Part shown: positions 1 to 15,593 of the stretch, piece after piece
Layout: every line of letters starts with the position of its first letter
How positions within the stretch are numbered: position 1 is the stretch's first letter
Assembly: GCA_033065855.1 (NCBI GenBank)
Contig: JAVXUO010001066.1
Location: 372,001 to 436,000 of the forward strand
Direction: 5' to 3'
From: Escallonia rubra
Taxonomy: Eukaryota; Streptophyta; Magnoliopsida; Escalloniales; Escalloniaceae
DNA: 64,000 nt
Position numbers and translations under genes: made by a program
The notes under the pieces: generated by a model
Databases searched by the model: none
Told to the model about the DNA's origin: nothing
What the model saw: only the letters and a program-made list of their open reading frames with translations

Positions 1-2030
1 TGTTGATTTATGAGTTTATCAAGCTTCCAACTCTATAAAAGTAAGTTCCCGAACCTCTTCTGACAATTACAAACTTTGACTTTTTTAGGAGGATGCATGA
101 TAATAGGGTCTATTATAGGTGTCCGTTTTTACCATATATATCACAATATTATCAGCACCAAGATTCTAAATTTTTTTTTTGGCCGGGAGAAAAAGTTCTA
201 CAGATAAAATTGTGGGAGTCAAGCATTTACTTTTCAGGATGGGGTATTTTATTTGATGTTAAATGACAAATATGCAGTATGATTAAGATAGATTGTGTCT
301 AAGTCGTTAATAAATTTGAAAACAACCCATGTACTAGATATGGAGAGCTATCGAATTTGGAGCGGACACCCAACCCTCTAAAACAAATTTATGAAGATAT
401 TCTTACAAAATTGTGAACATGTAAACGTTATTTGACTACGTGTACGGTGTGAATCTTCTATTCTTGTATATGATGAAGTCACTTTCTCACTTTTATAAAT
501 TATGCCTTAGAGGCTTTATCAAATAGAAAAAGTGATGGAAATTTATTACTTAGAGCTCAAAAATAGATTGGATAAGAGAAATTCCATGTGAATCACAAAA
601 ATAGAAGAAGCCTATTCCCAGCCATGGCCTAAAATAACCTACAAAGTTATGATTTCAATAATTTTCTGTTGAGAAATTACCACACATCAACTTTTCCTTT
701 TAAAATGTTGAAATTACACGTCAATGACTTATTTAGTCATTTATAATGAATATAAGAACTGCAATGTGCTTGAGTTCCTAACCAGATACTTCTTCTTGTT
801 AATAAACTGAACATGCTTTCCGAATTTTGTATGGCATCGTTATGATTTCTAACGATTTTCTAAAAGCAAAGCACATTGTTGTTTCACAAATCTGTTATAG
901 TAATCATCCTCCATATTATCTTTTGAGTCTATGCTTACTCCAAGGTCCCGTCAAGCATCTACTTGATTTTTTTTAATACCATATTTTTCTAACGGCCATT
1001 ATTTAAATCAGAGGCTGCTTGAAAATTATCGAGATAAAACTCACTCAACTGTGGAGAACCATACTTGTATAAATGATACGGGTTGTAGTCAGTCCACGTT
1101 AGTAAAGTATTTATTTAAGTACACTCACAAGAAACACGAAAAAGTAAACCAAAGTTCTTGAAGAAAATGTTGCGAATAAAATTTTGGTAGGTTACAACCT
1201 AAGTAGAAAAGTTAACGGAACTAAATAGTAAATAAATATTCACATCAACTAAAAATGGACATCAAGAGGGCAAAAAAAATTATATAATTTAGCCTAAGTT
1301 AACGTTCGAGAAATGCAACTATCACAATTTTTAATAGATGAAATACTTTTGATATTAACTAGAAGACCAAAATTCTAGCTACATTGATACTGCAGGAATG
1401 TAAATCCCTATCTCTAATATAGGTGCAATGTTTTCCGATGGACTGGTAGAACATGAGAGGAGTTATTGAAATAGTTTGGCCACTAAGTTTATCTAGGGAG
1501 ACTGTAATCCTTGATCTCAGCAGATTGTTGATTCGTGGTTTGCTAAATTTTGACATTAATTTTTTTTTCAGTCTTACATGCTACATACGTGGTTAAAAAA
1601 GGTAATTGCCATACTTGTTCCATGTTTATAAATGGCTTCTATGAGCAAATTTTTTTGACTTGTACCCATATTCTCATATGCCAGTTGCTTAGCAATCAAT
1701 ATGTTGAATTGCGTATATATTTTCTCTTAATTCTTTACTAAATTTTTGTTGTGACGCATATTGATTTTTTTAACTATGAACCCTGTACATATTGGTGTTC
1801 ACATGCACTCAACTAGTAATTATTAAAAACTTTCAACCTAAAGTCACTAAATCCTTCTAAATTGGCCAACGCTCACGATCTTTATCGTTGTTTTGTTTCT
1901 TATTTTGTTACGTACTTTCGCATTCCTACTACTTAGTGCGTGTTAGTTTTATCAGCTCTTACGCTCCCACTTTCGCGCTTCCACTAGAGTCGATCGCGAG
2001 TTAGCACCTAAAACCAACATTTGAGCTAAG
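1..2030. other. AT-rich intergenic spacer
   Basis: I see no gene, no exon series with splice signals and no clear transposon ends here. Base composition is strongly AT-rich with short homopolymer runs, and the only open frames are short and start at non-ATG codons or lack any recognisable motif. Confidence 0.6.
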
Positions 2031-2037
2031 TGTAATA

Positions 2038-2114
2038 GGGCCCAATAACTCAAAAACCCAACCCAACGGACAGCACCGCGGCCGTGTATAGGCCCCTAAA
2101 ACCCTAAACCCTAA
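2038..2114 (+). promoter_or_regulatory. Site II element plus two telo boxes upstream of HSP60
   Basis: GGGCCCA lies at 2038-2044, and two overlapping AAACCCTAA telo boxes at 2098-2106 and 2106-2114. They sit 130 to 206 bases before the HSP60 ATG. The site II plus telo box pair is known from promoters of plant growth-related, ribosomal and mitochondrial genes, where TCP factors bind site II. Their role here is inferred from position. Confidence 0.55.
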
Positions 2115-2128
2115 CAAACACACACTCC

Positions 2129-2141
2129 GAATTTTCTAGAT
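2129..2141 (+). promoter_or_regulatory. Heat-shock-element-like motif of HSP60
   Basis: The run GAATTTTCTAGAT reads as GAA-nn-TTC-nn-GAt, two perfect and one imperfect inverted nGAAn units, 103 bases before the ATG. Heat shock factors bind three or more such units. Heat induction of the downstream chaperonin would fit, but the third unit is imperfect. Confidence 0.4.
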
Positions 2142-2243
2142 CCCTCCCCCTTCCTTCTATTTACAGTCTCCCCCCATAGCAGCCCGACCCAATTTTACCA
2201 GTTCACCGGAACCCTAACTCTCTCTCTCTCTCTCTAAACAATC

Positions 2244-6667
<4,424 letters not shown>

Positions 6668-7973
6668 GGACACCATAAGAAACTCATCAGCAGCACCTGG
6701 AGCGCCATATCAAATGGAACGTATGCTAGATCGAAAAGCGGTAGCTTAGTTCTTTTCCTAATCTGATTTTTCCTGACTGTTTATTTCTCTTTTTACATGT
6801 TTACTTGTCCGGAAGCCAGACATTGGTGTAATTATTGAGAGACGGAGATTATGACTTTAGGAAATTTAGCATTATTGATATGTATGCTGTACTGCCTAAG
6901 TTGGTCATCAGCTGCAGTGCTAGTCAGCAGTGCAAACTACAAAATCCCTGTCAACTTCGTTGTAGAAGTTGTGCATTAGCTTTGAGAATCTCACTAGGGT
7001 CCAGGGATATACCTTACTCCTGGAACATTACTTGGCCACACACGAAAAGCAAGGCAACTTGCCATCACAATTGGAACACAGACGGATAAAAACCAACTGG
7101 TAGCTGGAGAGTTGTTTTTTTGGCTACGGGCAAATACCCTCCCAACATATATTATAAGAAAAGTTTTTGCTGTTATCTAAGTTGTAGGAAAATAGTTATA
7201 ACTCTCTATAGTGATCAATTTTATTTAGTTATGTTAAAAAAGTGCCGATAAGAATTGTCGCTGAAGGCTGGCAGAAACGCCATGAAATACATTTAGCGAT
7301 TATTAGTTCTTGCTACACGGGGGCTGTAGTTATGTTCCTTTGACCAAGGTAGTAGTAAATTTTTTTTTTCTATATTACAAAGCAAAGCAGAGTTTCACAA
7401 AAGTTCAAACATCCGACAAACATGCCCCGGGGACAGATCAAATGAATTGCACAAAATTAGTACATCAAATAAAGTGGTCCGCAAAATAAATCAAAGAAAA
7501 AATCTTGTAGGTTTCTCAAGAGTCTTGAAAATCCATTTGGACTGAGAGATAAATATAAAAAGGAAAAAGGGTAGATAAGAAAAGCCAGCTGTGTAGAAAA
7601 GGCCGTGACTGGGACTTGATAAAAGGTCCAATGGACATCCCAATCATGGTTGGGTTGGGAATCCAGCACTCTCTCCTTCCTTTGTTGGGTAACTGAGAAT
7701 CCAGCAGTCACTTGTTGAGATTGACCTCTGGGGCCCCGCCTGTGAGCCCAAGGATATGAAGAGGAACAGAAGGGATTCTTGACCTTCCAATTATTGCACA
7801 AGAGAATTGGTGCTTTCTTGGGCCCACCCTCCCATCAAATTGTGTGAATTATCTCAATCACCTTCACTTGCTTGCTTCCATCTCCTAATCTCTGTCCCCT
7901 TTTAACTGTTCTGAAATTTGATACACTGATTCAGTACCATACACTCTGATTACCAATCATATGAGTGTTGTTT
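6668..7973. other. HSP60 3' flank and spacer
   Basis: The first few hundred bases are probably HSP60 3' UTR. A 114-codon minus-strand frame at 7457-7801 has no motif I recognise, and a T-run near 7365 could be the reverse of a poly(A) tail, so a retroposed non-coding copy is possible but unproven. Confidence 0.4.
7190..7335. repeat. Dispersed repeat shared with 33400-33520
   Basis: The segment with TTTAGTTATGTTAAAAAAGT followed by GAATTGTCGCTGAA closely resembles a segment near 33425-33470 (GATGTTAAAAAAGTG, GAATTGCCGTTGAA). Both continue into TTTA(A/G)CGA(C/T)TATTA. The second copy lies inside a small TIR element, so this is probably a decayed relative of it. Confidence 0.45.
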
Positions 7974-8306
7974 GACAGGTAAAACTCGCGCAAAAATGAT
8001 CTCTAAAGTCTATGGTAGTTTGGAATTTGCAAAAAGTGACAAGAATTTACCAAAAAAAAAATCACCTTTTTTGGTTCGTTAATGTTTTGTGTTGACACGT
8101 AAAATCAAGACAAAAACAATCTGTAAAGTCCATCGTAAATTGAGATTTGTAAAAAGTGACAAAAGATCGCCTTTATTTGGCTGGTCAATATTTCGTGTTG
8201 ACAGGTAAACCTAACGATATGTAAAGTCAATAGTAAGTTGGGATTTGCAAAAAGTGACAAAATTACGAAAAAAATGACCTTTATTTGGCTCGTCAATGTT
8301 TTGTGG
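7974..8306. repeat. Three-copy tandem repeat, about 105-120 bp
   Basis: Units begin near 7974, 8093 and 8201, each with GACA(G/C)GTAAA and including TTTGCAAAAAGTGACAA (TTTGTAAAAAGTGACAA in the second) and a GTCAAT(A/G)TTT(C/T)GTG-like end. They are diverged by substitutions and small indels, so this is an old local triplication. No coding potential is seen. Confidence 0.7.
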
Positions 8307-9058
8307 CAAAACCTTTTTTTGTTTTTGTCATAGTGATAAAATCATCTTATTCCAATAATTCCACCTTCGATGAGACTTGAAGATGTGACCTATACTAAAA
8401 AGGGTGAGACATTACCGCTAGACATTCATTTTCATCTTTCATGGTGAAACTTCAAGAGGCCTTACTATATAATGAAGGAATTTGTTGTAAATACCAATTG
8501 TTCCTAGAAATCAATCCAATCTCTTAACCTTCTCACAATTAGTAATCAGAAGAGATTTGAATTTCTTTTTATTATGTAACTTTTAAGTTTACTAACACAC
8601 TTCCACGGAGGTAAATTTTTTTATTAATGCACGGGTTCTTCAATAAGGTGTAGACAAATTTCAACTATATTTACGGCTCTTCGTAAGAAAGTTATTTATT
8701 AATCTTACCTAAAATTTTCAGAAATTGATAGTGTCCTCCTGAGCTGTGTGGACTGATAAAGACATGCTACCATTTTTATGTAACGTAGAAATAATCACAT
8801 GAATCTGTCTACAAGTAGCGAATTAATTGATCTCTGCATATTCATGAGTATATATTTTCTCTCATGTTTAATAATACTATGCATTTTTTTTTTCAAGAAA
8901 TTGTGCTTATTCATTATACACCATGAAATGGAAATGATTTTCGAAAAGTTAATAATTATGAAAACTAATGACTCATTTGATATTAGTTAGGAAAATTATT
9001 TGTTCTGTATGCAGTAGAAAAGCTTTTTAAGATGCACCTCAAAACGGCATAACTTATA
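8307..9058. other. AT-rich spacer
   Basis: I see no gene or bounded element. It contains only short AT-rich open frames without a motif. Confidence 0.5.
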
Positions 9059-9371
9059 CTCCCTCCGTCCCTGAACAATTAATCGATTTTCTTTTTTGAG
9101 CTGTTTCAAAAAATTGATCTCTCTAAATTAGAAAAAAAAATCAGTAGGTGTTTTATTTATTTATTTATCTTTACCTGTTCTACATTTTTTTTATTCTATT
9201 TATTTACGTTTAATCTTCCATCAACTCATTTTCTCTCTCCTGACCCACTTCCTTACCCCCTCTCTCGTGTCTCTTTTTAGAGATAGAATGAAACACACAT
9301 AATATATAACTTATATATTTAATATGCGTGCCAAGTTAAAATTGGGCAATTATTTAGGGACATAGGGAACA
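9059..9371. mobile_element. Stowaway/Mariner-like MITE (decayed)
   Basis: The left end reads TA then CTCCCTCCGTCCCTGAACAA, the classic Stowaway terminus. The right end, TTAGGGACATAGGGAA, is its degraded inverse. The inner ends ACAATTAAT and GGGCAATTATT also match in inverse. The interior is AT-rich without an ORF. The right boundary is uncertain because of mutations. Confidence 0.55.
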
Positions 9372-11285
9372 TTAGTTTCTTTGCGTGAAATCACGAAGAG
9401 TTCTATTACCAATTTACTGATATCACAGAAATATCGTTAATGGTTTGATAAAAACTAAGTCGTCTATAGTCACGTGGCAAACTTTTTTTCTCTTAGACAT
9501 AAACATAACAACACAATCATTTCCCGATTACTTATAAGAAGGTCTGCTTATCATTATTCAAATAAGCACTTTTAGTTCTCTAGATTATCTAAAGTCGAAC
9601 TTAAGCCAAGTTAGTCAATCCAAAGCTCAATAATAAAAGAACAAGATTAAGATTTCCCCTTGATTCTCAATTACTAATTTCTTTATAGACTTAACACACT
9701 GATTAGGCCGCAAGCTTAGAACCAACACCTCACTGTCACTTATTTGATTATACTAACTCCATCTATTAGGGAAGTACGAGGTTCATATATTTTTGTTATA
9801 TTCGCCTCATCTATCTATCTATCTATCTAAGACAAATAGCCATGATTCCTAATTGTCAGCTTACAATTATAATATTGTCCTAAGACGAACCAAATGTGGA
9901 TGATTACTTTAATTAATTGTACCTACTTTTGGAGAAGTTCACTTATGTACCCTGTCAGGTCATACGGATACTTTATTACAGTACTTAATTCCCTTCCTCA
10001 ACTCTCTCCATTCCAAGTTTCAGGGTTACCTTTACAAGAAAACAATAATATTTTACAACTTTAATATTTGAATTGCAAAATATAGTTTATCAATTTTCGC
10101 TTTGGTTTCCCGTTGATTTCAAATTGGTTTCGACTCAAAAAAATTGACTATCTTCGCCTTAAATATGGATCAAAGAGCATCTAAGAGAATGCAAAAGAAC
10201 CATTCATAGAGCTTGTTTAACCTCATGAACAATGTAGCGTTACGCAATCCCGACCTAATTTCAATTCGAGACTATCCAACAAATCCTATTAGATTTGATA
10301 TGAGACGGCCATTTTACTTTCGTTCATTGATGTTAAAAAAAAAACTTTTTTCAATTCCGTAAATGAAGGGATTCACAACGACTAAAATATACAAAACTAA
10401 TATTTTTTTATTATCTAATCTCATCGGTTAATTACAGTACGTGATATCTATCTTCGTTTAGTTTAGCGCTTTTCTCACTAATAAACCTTTGCACTCCAAG
10501 TCCGAACTCAACAATTAATGTCAAAGTCGTGGGTGAGGATGTGAACAAGCGGGGGCCATCCTCTAATGGAGCCCACATCTGTCGGTTAACGTGCCAATAT
10601 GCACGATCCGGCGTGCCCAGTTCGCTGTTCGTGATCCTCTTACCTTATTCTCTGGTCAACCAAGTGAGAGAGAGCCTCTGTTCTGTAATGGAAGAATTAT
10701 CTCAAAACTTCACCATTCATGTATAGTGGGAGGCGAAGTAGTAATGGGGCACACAGTTTCAACTTGTTCCTGTGCAACTCTTGTTAGCATGATTACCGAC
10801 TTGGTCTGGCTTGGGACAAGTCATTGTCCAAAAAGTGCAGAATTCTGGAAACATTAGCCAGTAATTTTGCATGCCCATTCAATATATCGAGTGCTTCGAT
10901 ATCTATGGTTCTGAATATTTAGAAGCTCTTATAGACTATATGAGTTGTATATAATTATGTTTTTCATGTGTTTTTTATTTCATCGTAACAGTTCAGTGTA
11001 ACTGATATGCATTGAATAGTACGTAACAAACTCTTTGGACCAACCGATGCTCTTTTATTTCATTTTTTGAAGCACATAAATTTTCAGGTCTTCTGCTTAT
11101 CTTATAAACCTAAGTAGACCATACGAACATAGCCGGCTTCGCAGGAATATGAGTAAACCATATGAACTTATTCAGCTTTGCAAGAATCTATATTTTTCCC
11201 TTTTTTGGCAACTTGAGAGTTGATGTTTGATTGATGACATTCTTTATCTTTGTAGATTCCCTTTCCGTATGCATGTGTACATACA
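9372..11285. other. Intergenic spacer
   Basis: AT-rich with an ATCT tetranucleotide run near 9806-9828. A less AT-rich stretch at 10520-10860 contains two overlapping short frames with no recognisable domain. I cannot support a gene. Confidence 0.45.
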
Positions 11286-11914
11286 CAGGGGCGGATCAGA
11301 AAGTTTAATGGGGGTAAAAAAAGAAAAAAAAGTGACTAACATAAAAGAATTCAAAAGGTTCGAGTTCATATAAAATATGAATAATCAAAAACACATTATA
11401 AAAGCGTCACTATAAAGTACATTAAATACACAATAGATTGCTCAATTTGACTACTAATAATATATCTTTGCTATGCATAGTGATATATTTAACTTGTTAA
11501 AGTTGGTCAATAATAAATTATCACTTTTGCATAAAAAAAATTTAACTCTTACTCTATAGATATATTACTAATGTGATTATCAATTGCATGACTACTTTAA
11601 TCATGTATAAGTTAACAAATTATAAGAATTTAAAGTAATAGAAATAATTAACCTTAATCTATTCTTGTCCTTTTGTAATATGGAGATTTAGAATATAGAA
11701 TAGTGCAAGAAAATGACAATGAAAAAGACAAAGACAAGGTACAAAGAGTAAAAAACACGACAAAATAAAATTTTAATAAATTAATGCTATAATATGTGAC
11801 ATTTTCAGAAATATTTTATATATTTATTCATTATCCCAAAAATTAAAAGAGGAGTTCAAAAAATCTTGAGGGGTGCCATGGCCCCCCCCCGGTCATGGGG
11901 GAGGTCTGCCCCTG
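11286..11914. mobile_element. Non-autonomous hAT element
   Basis: A 629-bp element begins CAGGGGCGGATC and ends GGTCTGCCCCTG, imperfect inverted termini typical of hAT elements. It is flanked by a perfect 8-bp target duplication TACATACA (11278-11285 and 11915-11922). The interior is AT-rich with no transposase ORF, so it would depend on an autonomous relative. Confidence 0.85.
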
Positions 11915-11922
11915 TACATACA

Positions 11923-14300
11923 TTGCCAATTAGTGCAATGGATGGTATATATATTTTTTTAAGTCTCATAGTTTTCATGACCCTCTATGGTTCCAAGTTG
12001 CATTAGTGGGAATGGCTAGATACTGACACCACTCCCCCAAAAGTGTCATGGCAATAGCCCAGACTTCCCCAAATCTAACATTCTTTTTGGGTCCAGACCT
12101 TGACGACTGCTTCTCGTATTCGTTTTTCTCTTCGGTTGGTTTCAATTCTGCATGGTCTCCGTCCCTCGATACCGCTTATTTCGCTCAACCGTAGCTACTA
12201 GTTCTTGTAGATTTGCTCACTCAATGTCATTAACATCCCGACTACTCACCTTTGACTCTCTTGGATCTCACCTTTGGGACACGTCAGCAAATATTCAACA
12301 GTCAATATTCAATGCTACCAATCTGGTTAACCCAAAGAGAACACTCTAAGGCACGTGCCCCCTGCTTACTTTTCTCCTCGAATTCTTCTTGAGTGTTGGC
12401 TTCGGCACGCCTATTCTCTTCGGCTAAGGAGTCGACGACGTGCTACCTGGCTACGGGGTCGGCCCGAGCTGCCCCCTTGGGGATCGGCCTTAGGCTTTAC
12501 CTTGGATGGGAAGGTTGGCTAGAGCTCCCCATCCTTGGGGGCTCCCTCTATTTATCCCTTTGGGGTTGCCTCTCCTTCCTCCTTGAGGGCTCCTTCTCCT
12601 TGGGGCTCTTTGCCCCCCATCCTTGACCTGTCCTCTCCTCTCCTCTCCTAGGGCGCTTTTATCTCCCTATCCTTCGTCTCTCCCATACATTGGGACCTCT
12701 TTGCTCCATTACTTTTGTCGATGCGCCTGAGTGCTATGACACCCGACCATGCCCAAACGCTGCCTCCAGGCTGCGTACCCCTGCACAAAGCTATTGCCGC
12801 GCTGAGCACCGTGACATCCGGTTAAGCCCGAGCGCCAACCCCTATCATACGTCCCCCCAATACGACTTCCCTCGGCCACGCCTATGCGGTGTCGCCGTGT
12901 CACATGCCTGTGCACGACACTAATTTACCACGGCCCTGTGCCATCTCTGTTGAGCATGGCCCCGACAACAACATCTGGCCGTGCCACCAACTAATTACTT
13001 TCATTGTTCAGTGACAACGCTTGAGATGACAACACTTTTCCAACGTCTGTAGATTGTGGACTTGAGAATTTTTTAAGAAGATTTTTGAACTCATTTGACA
13101 AACTCACTTTATCACACTAGAACTCAAGTACTAAAGATTTTAGAAAGAGAAAGCTCTTGGACTAGAACTCTGACTTAAGACTGTAGCTTTGGATATTGAC
13201 ATCTGGACCCTGACACCTGGACTGTGACACTTGGAGCTTAGCTTGGACTATCGACTATCGGACCGTCACCTCAGTACTGCCACTCCTCGGTCTTTGTCTG
13301 GAAAGCTTTGGTCTCTGCCCTTGTTCCACCTTTACTCTGTCTCATAATTAAACACTTGACTCCTAACTCGGACTGCATTCTTTGTGGTATCTCCACGTAT
13401 ATTGTGAACTCACTTTCTTAGCATCACACCCTTTCATTTTTTATTCAACAGTTGAGGTTGGATATACGTCCCGTATTCTTGTAGATTTAATCATTTTTAT
13501 TACACAATAGTTGATTCGTGAAGAGATCATGTATCAACGAACTTACAATACCATACCATAATAACGTACAACAGGTGTCCACTACTTGATTTGGAAGATG
13601 TTACTCAATTTTTGTGAACCAAATTCCTTAACAATTTTTTGTTCCCCGTATGGAGCCAACGCCGCTCTATATGGCGTGAGAGTAAAGCGTCATCACTCCT
13701 TCACTCTCAAGGAGTAGAGTAAGATTGACTTATTCTTTCCTTAATCACGGCCTTCTTGTCCACATGAGTAGAAAACTAAAATGGGCCTAAGTTGTATGGT
13801 AGATAGTTCTATTATAGATTCCAGCATCCGATTATTCGATCGAACAACCTAAAACAATTAAGAGTATATCGTATTTTATGACACTGAGTCATTTGCTCAC
13901 TCGCGCTATGCTCATGCCCTCACGCTTTTTGGACTGATGGGGGTTGAGTCAAGAATACATTCACACAATCCTTACTAGAATATTGTCATAATGAGAACCG
14001 CTACTTGCCGTGGAAGATGTTACTCAATTCTTGTAAACCAAAGACCATGTATGTTTAGTACAATCCAATGAAGATATCTTGATTGCAACCTGAGACATAA
14101 CCATGTCACAAAAGTAACATTAATCAATAGCCACTAATTGTCGCTATGTTAGAAAAACGAGATTCAAGAAGACTCGGCAAGAAGTCGCACGCCAGGTATA
14201 TTATACTATTTGTTTCATTTCGAGGAGACAAAAATGCTGGCACTGTTGGGTAAACGAGAGGGGCCGATCAATGACACCGTGCACCAGCTCATCGCAGCCT
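11923..14300. other. Spacer with GC-rich anonymous block
   Basis: Bases 12380-12990 are clearly richer in C and G than their surroundings, with short frames on both strands and no motif I recognise. This may be an eroded retroelement or gene fragment. At 13590-13626 and 14010-14045 a similar sentence recurs (GGAAGATGTTACTCAATT, then TTGT(G/A)AACCAAA), indicating a small dispersed or tandem repeat. Confidence 0.4.
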
Positions 14301-14314
14301 TTCCCTGCCTGTTT

Positions 14315-14320
14315 CACGTG
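14315..14320 (+). promoter_or_regulatory. G-box CACGTG upstream of PIF1
   Basis: A perfect palindromic G-box lies about 1.27 kb before the PIF1 ATG. bHLH factors of the PIF family and bZIPs such as HY5 bind this motif. A regulatory role here is inferred from motif and position only. Confidence 0.3.
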
Positions 14321-15505
14321 GTAATCTTCCATTCCTTAACATGATTGGGGTTATCCGTTTCTTTAATTTATAATTAGAGAGACGGTTTACCGTTAATCGT
14401 CATTTTCAGCATAAAGTAATGCGGCCGGTCCTTTTCCTGTGCGGCGAATCTGCAAATCACTATTTTAAGCAAAAAAGAAATTTAAGCAGAGGCTTAACTT
14501 CTGTTGGCAGCCACAAAGTGACCCAACTCCTTGTCCAAATACAGTAATGCTTGTCACTGAGGGGTCAAAAAGGTAAAGATAGATGCACCGTACACGTAGC
14601 TATCTTAAGAAAAACGCAGTTGTTTCTATGGAGCCCACCACCCCAGCACCTCAATAACACTAAAATTGGCAACAACTATCACATCTAATCAAGGCCTTTG
14701 ATACGATTGGGAATCGATTCACGACCGCATCATTTGGATGGATCGCTTATTTATCGTCCCAAATTATCATCTAGCATTCCCGAAATTTTATATATATCAC
14801 TTCAACGATGTTTTAATATAATAATCAAACACGTAATAGAGTCAAAAGTTGTCACGCTCTTGAATCCAAAACACTTTTTGTCTTTGTTTTTCTGAAAGCC
14901 TCAATCCGCTTTTGGTCGCCACTATTATCGGGGCCTCGATTGATTTCCCTTCCTTTGGCTACGCTCTAGGGTATTTTTTTTTTGGAGGTAAAAATGTTTG
15001 ATATACAGTGTGAGTGATGGGAGTTCAGAGAATTAAAAATGGTGGTGCGGATTAATCAGTACAGGTGAAATTAGATGGCTGTCTGGTAACGGAGGGGTGG
15101 GGAAATGTGTTGTGACAGAGAAAACACCGTGTCCGATACATACCGTCAAAACCAGATTCGTCCTTTTCCTTCATATTATTTGGGGACAGAAGAGAGATGA
15201 GAGAGAGAGAGAGGGAGACCTTATCTTCGGCTGCAAAAGACATTTAACATAATCAGGCGGAAGAAGAGCGGATATTGACTTACCCATACAAACCCAACCG
15301 CCATTGTTTTCTACTCTCTCACCACACTAAAAAATTACAGAGACAGAGAGGGGAGGAGAGGCCGAGAGACTGTTTTGCTGGAACTCAGGTACTGATTTGT
15401 GTTGTGTGTGAGAGACAGAGAAGGAAGAAAGAGCTGTTAGGAAGAAATAGCTCTATACAGTGGAATCGGTGACAGCTCAGGCTTAATCGCGTGAAAAGCT
15501 TCGAG

Positions 15506-15587
15506 GTAAGTTGGAGCGCGTAGCTACGGTCTGATGATTGCGACCAATTCTACGTTTTGATTTTGTGATTTTGATTTTGCGAAGCAG
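15506..15587 (+). other. Probable intron in the PIF1 5' leader
   Basis: A strong donor (GAG then GTAAGT) at 15506 and an acceptor (GAAGCAG) ending at 15587 frame an 82-base intron that ends 6 bases before the ATG. The leader upstream is rich in AG-repeats (about 15195-15215). Confidence 0.5.
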
Positions 15588-15593
15588 GAGGGT

